This document shows, in pieces, positions 1-6,741 of a stretch of 15,406 nt of DNA; positions within the stretch are counted from its first letter, which is position 1; each line of letters starts with the position of its first letter. The stretch is from a bacterium (lineage in GTDB: Bacteria; Pseudomonadota; Alphaproteobacteria; Rhizobiales; Xanthobacteraceae), in assembly GCA_029946075.1 (NCBI GenBank), contig JAQSDT010000716.1, positions 1 through 15,406 on the forward strand. Direction: 5' to 3'. Under the pieces are notes generated by a model, which was given only the letters and a program-made list of their open reading frames with translations, was not told the origin of the DNA and ran no database searches. The position numbers and the translations under genes were made by a program.

Positions 1-217
1 GCAGGCCTTCGCCGGTCATCAGCACCATGTCGTCGAACGGCCTTTCGATGATCCGTCCGATCCAGGCTTCGATCGGGGCTGGGTCTGGCGCGTCGTGGAT
101 GGTGAACATCGGACATTGCAGCACGTCGGCGCCCTGTTCGGTGAGCAAGCGGGAAAACTGTGCTTCCTCGCGGGTTTCCAGGATCAGGATGCGGTAACCG
201 TTCAGTCTGTCAGCCAT
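1..217 (-). CDS. Uroporphyrinogen-III synthase-like protein (HEM4 domain), 3' end cut by window
   Basis: The first 72 codons of a minus-strand gene are present and the rest lies beyond the left edge. The start is ATG at 217-215, with a good GGAG ribosome-binding site 7 nt upstream. The N-terminus reads MADRLNGYRILILETREE, followed by a QGADVLQCPMFTI segment and later PFDDMVLMTGEGL. This layout of a hydrophobic strand, a charged helix, 'GA-V---P' and then 'FD----T---' is typical of the first half of the HEM4 fold, which cyclises hydroxymethylbilane to uroporphyrinogen III in tetrapyrrole synthesis. The MTGEGL ending differs from the usual 'FTSxNAV' of canonical HemD. It may therefore be a HemD paralogue, such as those associated with nitrite/sulfite reductase or regulators, rather than the main haem enzyme. 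The gene is divergent from purU, with a 138-bp gap. Family call is moderately sure; exact role is unknown. Confidence 0.72.
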   Translation of the reverse strand, partial: MADRLNGYRILILETREEAQFSRLLTEQGADVLQCPMFTIHDAPDPAPIEAWIGRIIERPFDDMVLMTGEGL

Positions 218-355
218 GATCGTGCTCCAACGCATTTGCTTCGCGCTTTGTTCATCCTGACCCCGGTTTCGGGATTGGCGCAAGCGCGTCCGCGGTGATA
301 GAGCAGGGCCGCCAATTGCCACCTCACCCCGCTGCCTGAATTGTAATCAAATCCC

Positions 356-1219
356 ATGCCCGCTCCTCAATTCGTTCTGACCCTGTCCTGTCCGGATCGT
401 CCCGGCATCGTTTCGGCGGTGTCGACCTTTCTCGCCCATAACGGCCAGAACATTCTGGACGCGCAGCAGTTCGACGACGTCGAAACCAAAAAATTCTTCA
501 TGCGGGTGGTGTTCACGGCAGCCGACCTTGCCGTCGAACTGCAGGCGCTGCAGACCGGCTTTACGGCGATCGCCGATCGTTTCGGCATGGACTGGCAGAT
601 GCGCGACCGTGCCAACCGCCGCCGGGTGATGCTGCTGGTTTCGAAGTCGGATCATTGCCTGGTCGACATTCTCTATCGCTGGCGTACCGGCGAGCTCGAG
701 ATGATCCCCACGGCCATCGTCTCCAACCATCCGCGCGAAGCCTACGGCGCGCTCGATTTCGGCGACATTCCTTTCCACTATTTACCCGTGACGAAGGAGA
801 CCAAGCCCGCGCAGGAAGCGGCGGTGTGGAAGCTGGTTCAGGACACCAACACCGACCTCGTTGTGCTGGCGCGCTACATGCAGATCCTGTCGGACGATCT
901 ATCGGCCAAGCTGTCGGGACGCTGCATCAACATCCACCACTCTTTCTTGCCGGGCTTCAAAGGCGCGCGCCCCTATCACCAGGCGCATGAGCGCGGCGTC
1001 AAACTGATCGGCGCAACCGCGCATTACGTTACGGGCGATCTCGACGAAGGTCCGATCATCGATCAGGACGTCGAACGCATCAGCCATCGCGACACGCCGG
1101 AAGATCTCTCCCGCAAGGGCCGCGACATCGAGCGCCGCGTGCTGGCGCGCGCCATGCGCCACCATCTGGAGGATCGCGTGATCCTCAACGGGCGCAAGAC
1201 CGTCGTGTTCATGGACTGA
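356..1219 (+). CDS. purU: Formyltetrahydrofolate deformylase PurU
   Basis: A 287-residue cytosolic enzyme that hydrolyses 10-formyl-THF to THF and formate, balancing the one-carbon pool and supplying formate. The N-terminal ACT domain (about residues 5-85) begins FVLTLSCPDRPGIVSAVS, the typical ligand-sensing start of PurU. The C-terminal formyltransferase domain (about 88-280) contains SKSDHCLVDILYRW, IVSNH (121-125), the INIHHSFLPGFKGARPY block (191-207) and TGDLDEGPII (226-235). Asn192, His194 and Asp230 fit the catalytic N-x-H...D set of the hydrolase. Length matches the family (about 280-290). The ATG at 356 gives the expected N-terminus, but no strong Shine-Dalgarno precedes it. The gene converges with the SDR gene, with only 11 bp between the two stop codons and no visible terminator hairpin. 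Some bacteria link purU to serine/glycine or methylated-compound catabolism; no such gene adjoins it here. Confidence 0.95.
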   Translation: MPAPQFVLTLSCPDRPGIVSAVSTFLAHNGQNILDAQQFDDVETKKFFMRVVFTAADLAVELQALQTGFTAIADRFGMDWQMRDRANRRRVMLLVSKSDHCLVDILYRWRTGELEMIPTAIVSNHPREAYGALDFGDIPFHYLPVTKETKPAQEAAVWKLVQDTNTDLVVLARYMQILSDDLSAKLSGRCINIHHSFLPGFKGARPYHQAHERGVKLIGATAHYVTGDLDEGPIIDQDVERISHRDTPEDLSRKGRDIERRVLARAMRHHLEDRVILNGRKTVVFMD

Positions 1220-1230
1220 ACGGCTGCCAG

Positions 1231-2142
1231 CTAGTCGAATTCCGGATGAAACGCCCTGGGCTTCCAGCCGAGATCCTGAACGGCCGGCGTGGCGTCGAAG
1301 GTCATGTCCTTCATCATGCGCAGACCCATGGCGACGTTGGCCGCGGGAAACAGCGGCTTGGCCAGCGCGAAGCCCGCGCGCCACAGCAGCGCCGGTACGG
1401 AGATCACGCGCCTTGGCAACTTCAGGCCGTCAAAGATCCGGCCTATCATTTCCAGGTAAGGCAATGTTTCACCGCCCGGAAGTGAATAGAACTTGTTGGC
1501 GGCGGCCGGGTTCGCCGCAGCTGCAATGGCTGCGGTTGCCAGGTCTTCGGCGTGGACCGGTTGCCGCAGGCCGGGCGCGCCGCCGACCACCGGCATGAAA
1601 CGGAAGCGGCGGATCAGGCGCGAAAGCGGCGTGATATTTACGTCACGGCCCTTTCCATAGATCAGGGTCGGGCGCAGGATCGTCCATTCCACGCCGTGTT
1701 GCGTGCAGGTTGCAACGATCTTCTGCTCGGCCTCGGCCAAAGTCCGCAGCAATTCGCGTTCGGCGGTCACTTCGCTGTCGAGCTTGGTAATCACGCTCGT
1801 GGAGCTGAATACGATCACGCGCCTCAGCGCCGGATTGATCAGCCGGTCGAGAACCTTCGCGAGCAGGATCGCATCCGCGGTGCAGTAGAGGACCACAAAA
1901 TCGGGGAATTTCAGCGTGTCCGGCTTCTGCATGTCGCCGACAAGCCAGTTGGCGTCGGGGCTTATTTGCACAGAGCGTGAAAGCGCCAGCGGTCGTTCGC
2001 CGCGTCGAACCAGTTGGTCGAGCACATAGCTGCCGACCAGTCCGGTGCTGCCGATGACCAGACTCTTTGCGTCCTGTATGCCGGTCGTCGTGTTCAATTT
2101 GCCCTGACTTGCGCGAAAAAGACGGCTGAAACGATGGACCAC
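1231..2142 (-). CDS. Atypical SDR / NAD(P)-binding epimerase-like protein (NDUFA9/NmrA type)
   Basis: About 303 residues with a Rossmann dinucleotide-binding start SLVIGSTGLVGSYVL (GxxGxxG at 31-37). It also has an SSTSV strand end (114-117), the ILRPTLIYGKGRDVN segment (156-169) and QPVHAEDLA (194-201), all typical of extended/atypical short-chain dehydrogenases. The YxxxK catalytic pair of true epimerases is not found where expected; that region reads RELLRTLAEAEQK. The protein may therefore bind NAD(P)H in a structural or redox-sensing role, like complex-I NDUFA9 relatives, rather than act as an epimerase. The start is uncertain: GTG at 2142 lies just 2 nt past the TAG stop of the DUF2939 gene with AGG 5 nt upstream, suggesting translational coupling. 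About 25 residues precede the fold, so a later start such as the TTG at about 2097 is possible. The substrate cannot be named. Confidence 0.82.
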   Translation of the reverse strand: MVHRFSRLFRASQGKLNTTTGIQDAKSLVIGSTGLVGSYVLDQLVRRGERPLALSRSVQISPDANWLVGDMQKPDTLKFPDFVVLYCTADAILLAKVLDRLINPALRRVIVFSSTSVITKLDSEVTAERELLRTLAEAEQKIVATCTQHGVEWTILRPTLIYGKGRDVNITPLSRLIRRFRFMPVVGGAPGLRQPVHAEDLATAAIAAAANPAAANKFYSLPGGETLPYLEMIGRIFDGLKLPRRVISVPALLWRAGFALAKPLFPAANVAMGLRMMKDMTFDATPAVQDLGWKPRAFHPEFD

Positions 2143-2144
2143 AT

Positions 2145-2732
2145 CTACCTGACCGGAAGGCTGGCCGCCAGTGTACGTACGATCGGCTTCGGCAACTCGA
2201 TACCGGAAAGCTTCCAGTCGGTGCCTTCAAAGTGCAGGTTGATCGCGGCGTAGTTTTCGGGGTCGGATTTTTCGCTGACGCGAATACCGAGCAGCACGGG
2301 CTGAATGAAATTGACGCGCCCAAGCAGCGACAGCCAGTTCCCCGTATCGATGTTTGTCAGGGCAGGAAAGCCGGCGAAAGAGGGCAGGCCCTGGGTGCCA
2401 TTGACGCTTCCGCTTTCCAGCATTCGTGCGAGCCGCTCTGCCGTCAGCATCTTGGCCACCATGGCGTCGGCGATGCTCGCGCCGTAGGTATTGACCAGCA
2501 TCTTCTCCATCTGACCGACACGGCGCGCTGCGCCGATGCGATCGAGATAGGCGTCGACGATCTGATTGGTCAGTGACCGCGTCAGCGCCTTCACGTCGGT
2601 CTTCTGCAGGATCCTGGCGCCGTCGCCCGCCCGCGCCGCAGATGCCAGCGTGGCCAGTGAGGCTGCAGCCGATCCGAGATAGATCGCAACGGCGACGATG
2701 AGCACGACGATCGTGCCGAGAAACCAGCGCAT
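2145..2732 (-). CDS. DUF2939 family membrane-anchored protein
   Basis: A 195-residue protein starting MRWFLGTIVVLIVAVAIYLG. The single hydrophobic helix (about residues 4-24) would act as an N-terminal membrane anchor or uncleaved signal. The stretch YLGSAAASLATLASAARAG, then residues 36-70 with repeated helix-forming segments and TRSLTNQIVDAYLDRI, matches the usual 'Y-SPY-AL--L--A---GD---L----D---LR-SL--QL' pattern of DUF2939. The C-terminal half (about 115-195) looks like a beta-rich domain ending GTDWKLSGIELPKP. The reading frame stays open further upstream to 2807. ATG at 2732 is preferred because AGGA lies 9 nt upstream and it puts the hydrophobic segment at the N-terminus. The function of DUF2939 is not known to me. 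The gene directly precedes the SDR (2 nt gap), so the two are probably co-transcribed. Confidence 0.85.
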   Translation of the reverse strand: MRWFLGTIVVLIVAVAIYLGSAAASLATLASAARAGDGARILQKTDVKALTRSLTNQIVDAYLDRIGAARRVGQMEKMLVNTYGASIADAMVAKMLTAERLARMLESGSVNGTQGLPSFAGFPALTNIDTGNWLSLLGRVNFIQPVLLGIRVSEKSDPENYAAINLHFEGTDWKLSGIELPKPIVRTLAASLPVR

Positions 2733-2918
2733 CGACGGGAGTCCTGCTTGTAATGTTTGGGACGCCTTGACTGACGGCGTACCTGTAAAGGCTGCGGCGC
2801 TGTTCAAGTCTCAAAGCGGGCGCAGCACGCGGGTTATTGCCACGCGCGTCGGCACGATACCAGCGGCGGTTTTGTGACGTGCATCGCATCGGGGAATTGG
2901 TTCCCGCGACTTCGCCAG

Positions 2919-3197
2919 CTATTGGCTGGAGCTCGCTGCGGCGGGCACCGGTTTGCTTGTAGCCTCGCCCCGTTCCGAAGCGGGCAGCAGGCGAAGCCTT
3001 TCGCGCTCACGCATGTATTCGTCGTACTTCGCCGTTCCCGGACGCGGCGGGGCGTCGGCAGGAAGCCCGCCGATCGCCGCCGGCATCGTGTCGCTGATCC
3101 CGGCCGCCAGCTTCTCGTTGATCGTGCCACAGCCGCTCAGGCAGCCTGAAAGGGCTGCGGCGGCAATGGCAAGGATATGGCGGGCGCTGGTCGGCAT
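2919..3197 (-). CDS. Small putative outer-membrane lipoprotein with tandem lipoboxes
   Basis: A 92-residue protein with a short positive n-region (Arg6, His7), a hydrophobic run ILAIAAAAL, and then LSGCLSGC. Two consecutive sequences fit the lipobox [LVI][ASTVI][GAS]C, with candidate lipidated cysteines at 19 and 23. After cleavage only about 70 residues remain. These are rich in Pro, Ala and charged residues (GLPADAPPRPGTAKYDEYMRERERLRLL) with no recognisable domain; the RERERLRLL part may form a short amphipathic helix. The ATG at 3197 has no clear Shine-Dalgarno, and no in-frame upstream start was found. It lies upstream of the DUF2939 gene on the same strand, with a 186-bp gap, so an independent transcript is possible. 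The lipoprotein call rests on the signal sequence. Similar small Ala/Pro-rich lipoproteins are common in this family of bacteria; the function is unknown. Confidence 0.72.
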   Translation of the reverse strand: MPTSARHILAIAAAALSGCLSGCGTINEKLAAGISDTMPAAIGGLPADAPPRPGTAKYDEYMRERERLRLLPASERGEATSKPVPAAASSSQ

Positions 3198-3273
3198 CGG
3201 CAGAAGATACGACCATGATCTTTAAGGATGATGGATTTGAGGCGCGCCCGGTCGGGAAAGCGGCACATCTTTG

Positions 3274-3309
3274 TTGACAGGACCATTCTATTTGTACATT
3301 TGTACAAAT
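3274..3309 (+). promoter_or_regulatory. Predicted promoter with palindromic operator upstream of ABC importer operon
   Basis: A consensus -35 hexamer TTGACA (3274-3279) is followed by the palindrome ATTTGTACATTTGTACAAAT at 3290-3309: two perfect 9-bp arms separated by TT. A -10-like TACATT (3295-3300) lies inside the palindrome, 15 bp after the -35. On the opposite strand, TTCAAC and TACAAA are spaced 17 bp apart and also overlap the palindrome. A dimeric repressor bound there would block the importer promoter and possibly the divergent lipoprotein promoter. The arm shape is reminiscent of GntR- or TetR-type sites, but no such regulator gene is in the window. The palindrome is seen directly; promoter function and regulator family are inferred. 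Confidence 0.55.
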
Positions 3310-3409
3310 GGCGCTGCCGCCGTTGAATAGTATCTAAATACCAGTAACTAGTTGCCGCCGCAACCGCAAGCTTCGCGCAGACGCAGAGGCACGCCCATCG
3401 GCCGATTGA

Positions 3410-3437
3410 CAACATGACGCCTCACGACGCCATGTTG
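3410..3437. repeat. Spaced inverted repeat CAACATG/CATGTTG in importer leader
   Basis: CAACATG (3410-3416) and CATGTTG (3431-3437) are exact reverse complements whose centres are 21 bp apart, about two helical turns. The first arm overlaps the last two bases of a second TTGACA (3406-3411). A well-placed -10 box is not visible at 16-18 bp from that hexamer, so it may not be a promoter. The repeat could be a regulator site or form a leader-RNA hairpin with a 14-nt loop. It may also be chance. Confidence 0.35.
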
Positions 3438-3513
3438 CCGCGCTACCCGGCCGAAAATCTGGGTTATGGTGAGGCAAGGGCCGGGGACTCGGTTCGAGGC
3501 ACAAGACCGATCA

Positions 3514-3520
3514 GGGGGAG
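3514..3520 (+). promoter_or_regulatory. Ribosome-binding site fixing the start of the binding-protein gene
   Basis: GGGGGAG ends 8 nt before ATG 3529. The reading frame is open from an earlier ATG at 3466, but that start has no comparable site and would add 21 polar residues in front of the secretion signal. The site therefore supports 3529. Confidence 0.8.
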
Positions 3521-3528
3521 AAGAGTTC

Positions 3529-4701
3529 ATGTCCATTCGCAGTCAAATGTTGCTGGCCGCAGGCTCCGTCGCCGCGATGCTGGTGCTTGCGCCGGCTCAG
3601 GCGCAGGAGACCGTCAAGATCGGCCTCATTCTGCCGATGACCGGCGGCCAGGCCTCGACCGGCAAGCAGATCGACAATGCCGTCAAGCTGTACATGCAGC
3701 AGAACGGCGACACCGTCGCCGGCAAGAAGATCGAAATCATCCTCAAGGACGACGCCGCCGTTCCCGATAACACCAAGCGCCTGGCGCAGGAATTGATCGT
3801 CAACGACAAGGTCAGTTTCATAGCAGGCTTCGGCGTGACGCCGGCAGCCCTGGCCGCCGCGCCGCTGGCGACGCAGGCCAAGATTCCGGAAATCGTGATG
3901 GCAGCGGGCACCTCGATCATCACCGAGCGCTCACCCTATATCGTGCGCACGTCGTTCACGCTGGCGCAGTCGTCGACCATCATCGGTGACTGGGCCGCCA
4001 AGAACGGCATCAAGAAAGTGGCGACGCTGACCTCCGACTTTGCGCCGGGCAACGACGCGCTGAACTTCTTCAAGCAGAATTTCACCGCCGGCGGCGGCGA
4101 GATCGTCGAGGAAGTCAAGGTGCCGCTGCAAAATCCGGACTTCGCGCCGTTCCTGCAGCGCATGAAGGACTCCAAGCCCGATGCCGTATTCGTGTTCGTT
4201 CCGGCAGGCCAGGGCGGCAACTTCATGAAGCAATATGCCGAGCGCGGGCTCGACAAGTCCGGTATCAAGGTGATCGGCCCGGGCGACGTCATGGACGATG
4301 ATCTGCTCGCCGGCATGGGCGACGCAGCACTCGGCACCGTCACCGCGCATCTTTATTCGGCGGCGCATCCCTCGGCTGCCAACAAGGACTTCGTTGCGGC
4401 CTACAAGAAGGCGTTCAACCAGCGGCCCGGCTTCATGGCGGTTGGTGGCTATGACGGCATCCGCCTGATCTACGAGGCGCTGAAGAAGACCGGCGGCAAG
4501 ACCGACGGCGATGCGCTGATCGAGGCGATGAAGGGCATGAAGTGGGAAAGCCCGCGCGGCCCGATCTCGATCGATCCGGAAACCCGCGACATCGTCCAGA
4601 ACATCTACATCCGCAAGGTCGAGAAGGTCGACGGCGAGCTCTACAATGTCGAGTTTGCAACCTTCGAGGCGGTGAAGGATTCCGGCAAGACCAAGAAGTG
4701 A
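3529..4701 (+). CDS. ABC transporter periplasmic substrate-binding protein, Liv/HAAT type (Peripla_BP_6)
   Basis: A 390-residue exported protein. The signal peptide MSIRSQMLLAAGSVAAMLVL-APAQA has a predicted cut after Ala25, giving a mature start QETVKIGLILPMTGGQAS. 'IG---P-TG--A--G' is the standard opening of leucine/amide-type binding proteins. Further family landmarks are DDAAVPDNTKRLAQELIVND, FVPAGQGGNFMKQYAERG, and a C-terminal YDGIRLIYEALKKTGG block preceding the MKGMKWESPRGPISIDPETRD region. It captures a small solute in the periplasm and delivers it to the permease pair encoded downstream. The HAAT family covers branched-chain amino acids, amides and aromatic acids, and the substrate cannot be read from sequence here. 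A palindromic repeat between this gene and the permease genes may stabilise or terminate the transcript, so the binding protein may be made in excess. Confidence 0.93.
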   Translation: MSIRSQMLLAAGSVAAMLVLAPAQAQETVKIGLILPMTGGQASTGKQIDNAVKLYMQQNGDTVAGKKIEIILKDDAAVPDNTKRLAQELIVNDKVSFIAGFGVTPAALAAAPLATQAKIPEIVMAAGTSIITERSPYIVRTSFTLAQSSTIIGDWAAKNGIKKVATLTSDFAPGNDALNFFKQNFTAGGGEIVEEVKVPLQNPDFAPFLQRMKDSKPDAVFVFVPAGQGGNFMKQYAERGLDKSGIKVIGPGDVMDDDLLAGMGDAALGTVTAHLYSAAHPSAANKDFVAAYKKAFNQRPGFMAVGGYDGIRLIYEALKKTGGKTDGDALIEAMKGMKWESPRGPISIDPETRDIVQNIYIRKVEKVDGELYNVEFATFEAVKDSGKTKK

Positions 4702-4710
4702 CGCGGAACG

Positions 4711-4804
4711 CGTCATTCCGGGGGCGCGCAGTAGCGCGCCCCCGGAATCTAGAAGTGTTGCGCGAGATTCCGGGTTCAGCGCGATGCGCTGCCCCGGAAT
4801 GACG
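4711..4804. repeat. Dispersed palindromic repeat, copy 1 (94 bp)
   Basis: Outer ends CGTCATTCCGGGG (4711-4723) and CCCCGGAATGACG (4792-4804) are exact reverse complements. Inside are two hairpins. The first is 4715-4729 paired with 4734-4748, 15 perfect base pairs with loop AGTA. The second is ATTCCGGG (4767-4774) with CCCGGAAT (4793-4800), enclosing CAGCGC/GCGCTG. It lies 9 bp after the stop codon of the binding-protein gene and ends 28 bp before the permease gene. It has the features of a small non-coding palindromic element like those scattered in Bradyrhizobium genomes. It could stop or slow transcription and protect the upstream mRNA. There is no T-tract, so a plain intrinsic terminator is unlikely. 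Confidence 0.88.
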
Positions 4805-4832
4805 GTCTCCCAAGGCTCCGGACTTTCCCTGA

Positions 4833-5702
4833 ATGACCACGCTGTTCACCATTCTGTTCGACGGTGTTGCCTATGGCATGCTGCTGTTCGTGCTCGCCTG
4901 CGGGCTGGCGGTGACGCTGGGGCTGATGAATTTCGTCAACCTCGCCCACGGCGCCTTCGCCATGACCGGCGGCTATATCTGCGCCGTGCTGGTGAACAAT
5001 TCGGGCTGGCCGTTCTTCACGGCGCTGCCGCTGGCGTTCGTCTCGGCCGCTGCGATCGGCATCGCGCTGGAGCGCACGCTCTATCGCCACCTCTATACCC
5101 GCAGCCATCTCGACCAGGTGCTGTTTACGATCGGGCTGACCTTCATGTCGGTGGCGGCGGTCGATTACGTCATGGGATCGTCGCGCATCTTCATCAAGCT
5201 GCCGGCAGCGCTCGAAGGCCAGTTCGATTTCTTCGGCGTCGGCATCGGCCGCTACCGCCTGATGATCATCGTGATCTGCGGTCTGCTCACGGTGGCGCTG
5301 CAATTGATCCTGGCGAAGACCCGCTTCGGCAGCCGGCTTCGCGCGGCGGTGGATGATCCGCGCGCCGCCAGCGGCCTCGGTATCAACGTGCCGCAGGTGT
5401 TCGCGTTCACTTTTGCGTTCGGCTGCGGTCTGGCCGGTCTCGGCGGCGCGCTCAGCGCCGAGATCCTCGGGCTCGATCCGTATTTCCCGCTGAAGTTCAT
5501 GATCTACTTCCTGATCGTGGTCACCGTCGGCGGTTCTTCCAGCATCACCGGGCCGTTCCTCGCTTCGCTGCTGCTCGGCATCGGCGACGTCGCCGGCAAA
5601 TATTACGTACCGAAGATGGGGCCGTTCGTCATCTATACCATCATGATCGTGATCCTGATCTGGCGCCCGAACGGCCTGTTCGGCCGCACCGCTGCGCGGT
5701 GA
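4833..5702 (+). CDS. livH: ABC transporter permease, LivH type
   Basis: A 289-residue inner-membrane protein with about eight hydrophobic segments. The first two are DGVAYGMLLFVLACGLAVTL followed by the family hallmark GLMNFVNLAHGAFAMTGGYI (about 31-49). The cytoplasmic coupling loop, typically 'T--G---RA---D---A---GI', is seen as TRFGSRLRAAVDDPRAASGL (about 165-184). The C-terminus IWRPNGLFGR is the usual LivH/LivM ending. With the LivM-type protein it forms the membrane channel of a HAAT importer. Start ATG 4833 has only a weak ribosome-binding site. It follows palindromic repeat copy 1, so its expression may be lower than that of the binding protein unless a further promoter exists. The symbol indicates family position only, as the substrate is unknown. 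Confidence 0.93.
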   Translation: MTTLFTILFDGVAYGMLLFVLACGLAVTLGLMNFVNLAHGAFAMTGGYICAVLVNNSGWPFFTALPLAFVSAAAIGIALERTLYRHLYTRSHLDQVLFTIGLTFMSVAAVDYVMGSSRIFIKLPAALEGQFDFFGVGIGRYRLMIIVICGLLTVALQLILAKTRFGSRLRAAVDDPRAASGLGINVPQVFAFTFAFGCGLAGLGGALSAEILGLDPYFPLKFMIYFLIVVTVGGSSSITGPFLASLLLGIGDVAGKYYVPKMGPFVIYTIMIVILIWRPNGLFGRTAAR

Positions 5703-5709
5703 GCACGCG

Positions 5710-6741
5710 ATGACCGCCATCAACGACGTCTCATCCTACGCCGTTGCCCGCGCCAGATGGCGCCCGGCCGAAATCGCGTTCTGGATTCTGGCGGCGTCCT
5801 GCGCCTTCCTGTTTCCCTCGCGCTATTTGATCATGACCGACATCATCAGGCTGGCGCTGTTCACGTTGTCGCTCGACCTGATCCTCGGCTACGCCGGGAT
5901 CGTCTCGCTCGGCCACGCGGCCTTCTTCGGCGTCGGCGCCTATTCGGCGGGACTGCTCGCGCTGCACGGCATCATCAACGAGCCCGTCATCGCGCTGGTT
6001 GCCTCGGGTCTGATCGCGACCGTGCTCGGCTTCCTCACCAGCTTCCTCGTCATCCGCGGCGTCGACCTGACGCGGCTGATGGTCACGCTCGGCATCGCGC
6101 TCCTGCTGGAGGCGCTGGCGGAACGCTTCTCCAACATCACCGGCGGCACCGACGGACTTCAAGGCATCGAGATGCAGCCGATCCTGGGGCTGTTCGCCTT
6201 CGACATGTTCGGCAAGACGGGCTTCTATTATTCGCTGATCGTGCTGTTCCTGCTGTTCCTGCTGGCGCGCCGGATCGTGAATTCGCCGTTCGGCCTGTCG
6301 TTGCGCGCGATCAAGAACAATCCGCTGCGGGCATCCGCGATCGGCGTTCCCGTCAACCGCCGCCTGATCGCGATCTATACGGTGGCCGCGTTTTATGCCG
6401 GCATCGCCGGCGCACTGTTCACGCAAACGACGGCGCTGGCCTCGCTCGACGTGTTCTCGTTCGAGCGCTCGGCCGACCTGATGCTGGTGCTGGTGATCGG
6501 CGGCACCGGCTATCTCTATGGCGGACTGATCGGGGCCGTCGTCTTCAAGATGCTGCAGGAACTGTTTCAGACCATCACGCCGCAATACTGGATGTTCTGG
6601 ATTGGCCTCGTGCTGGTGGTGATGGTGCTGGTCGGCCGCGAGCGCATCCATCGCTGGGTGCTGTGGGGACCGAACCTCATCATTCGCGGGGTGTTCGGAC
6701 GCAAGGCCGTCGTTGCGGCTCCGGGAAGGGACGCGTCATGA
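5710..6741 (+). CDS. livM: ABC transporter permease, LivM type
   Basis: A 343-residue polytopic inner-membrane protein with roughly nine to ten hydrophobic helices. The LivM signature LILGYAGIVSLGHAAFFGVG (about 56-75) is clear. Further on are the cytoplasmic loop NSPFGLSLRAIKNNPLRASA (about 191-210) that contacts the ATPases, and the GGTGYLYGGLIGA segment near 263-275. The start is ATG 5710, 7 nt after the LivH stop. Its stop overlaps the LivG start (ATGA at 6738-6741), so translation is probably coupled. It forms the second half of the translocation pore. The C-terminal tail after GRERIHRWVLWGPNLIIR is basic and cytoplasmic, as in the family. Substrate not assignable. Confidence 0.93.
   Translation: MTAINDVSSYAVARARWRPAEIAFWILAASCAFLFPSRYLIMTDIIRLALFTLSLDLILGYAGIVSLGHAAFFGVGAYSAGLLALHGIINEPVIALVASGLIATVLGFLTSFLVIRGVDLTRLMVTLGIALLLEALAERFSNITGGTDGLQGIEMQPILGLFAFDMFGKTGFYYSLIVLFLLFLLARRIVNSPFGLSLRAIKNNPLRASAIGVPVNRRLIAIYTVAAFYAGIAGALFTQTTALASLDVFSFERSADLMLVLVIGGTGYLYGGLIGAVVFKMLQELFQTITPQYWMFWIGLVLVVMVLVGRERIHRWVLWGPNLIIRGVFGRKAVVAAPGRDAS

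Larger units (their letters stand above)
3198..3528. other. 331-bp intergenic control region between lipoprotein and ABC-binding-protein genes
   Basis: No protein-coding gene is supported here. The region holds a TTGACA box with an overlapping perfect 9-2-9 palindrome (3274-3309), an A/T-rich patch around 3323-3352 with the short palindrome AACTAGTT, a second TTGACA (3406-3411) inside a spaced inverted repeat (3410-3437), and the strong ribosome-binding site of the binding-protein gene (3514-3520). If transcription starts just after the first box, the mRNA leader would be about 220 nt. The local A/T content around 3265-3360 is clearly higher than in the flanking genes, as expected for a promoter. 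The divergent lipoprotein promoter should lie here too. Confidence 0.75.

Noticed and set aside
316..358. TTGCCA and TGTAAT near purU, which would imply a leaderless transcript
   Set aside because: The spacing is 20 bp and the boxes are weak; not enough to call a promoter.
4433..4852. Small minus-strand ORF reading through palindromic repeat copy 1 (RHSGAAHRAEPGISR...)
   Set aside because: This translation is a known type of artefact from the repeat; most of the ORF is antisense to the binding-protein gene.
4776..5723. 315-codon minus-strand open frame opposite livH
   Set aside because: Highly charged His/Asp/Arg/Gln translation typical of antisense frames of membrane-protein genes.
5757..6737. 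Upstream extension of the livG frame through livM, suggesting a long fused protein
   Set aside because: The extension is Arg/Pro/Ala-rich and overlaps a certain permease. LivG begins at 6738 with a good ribosome-binding site and family N-terminus.
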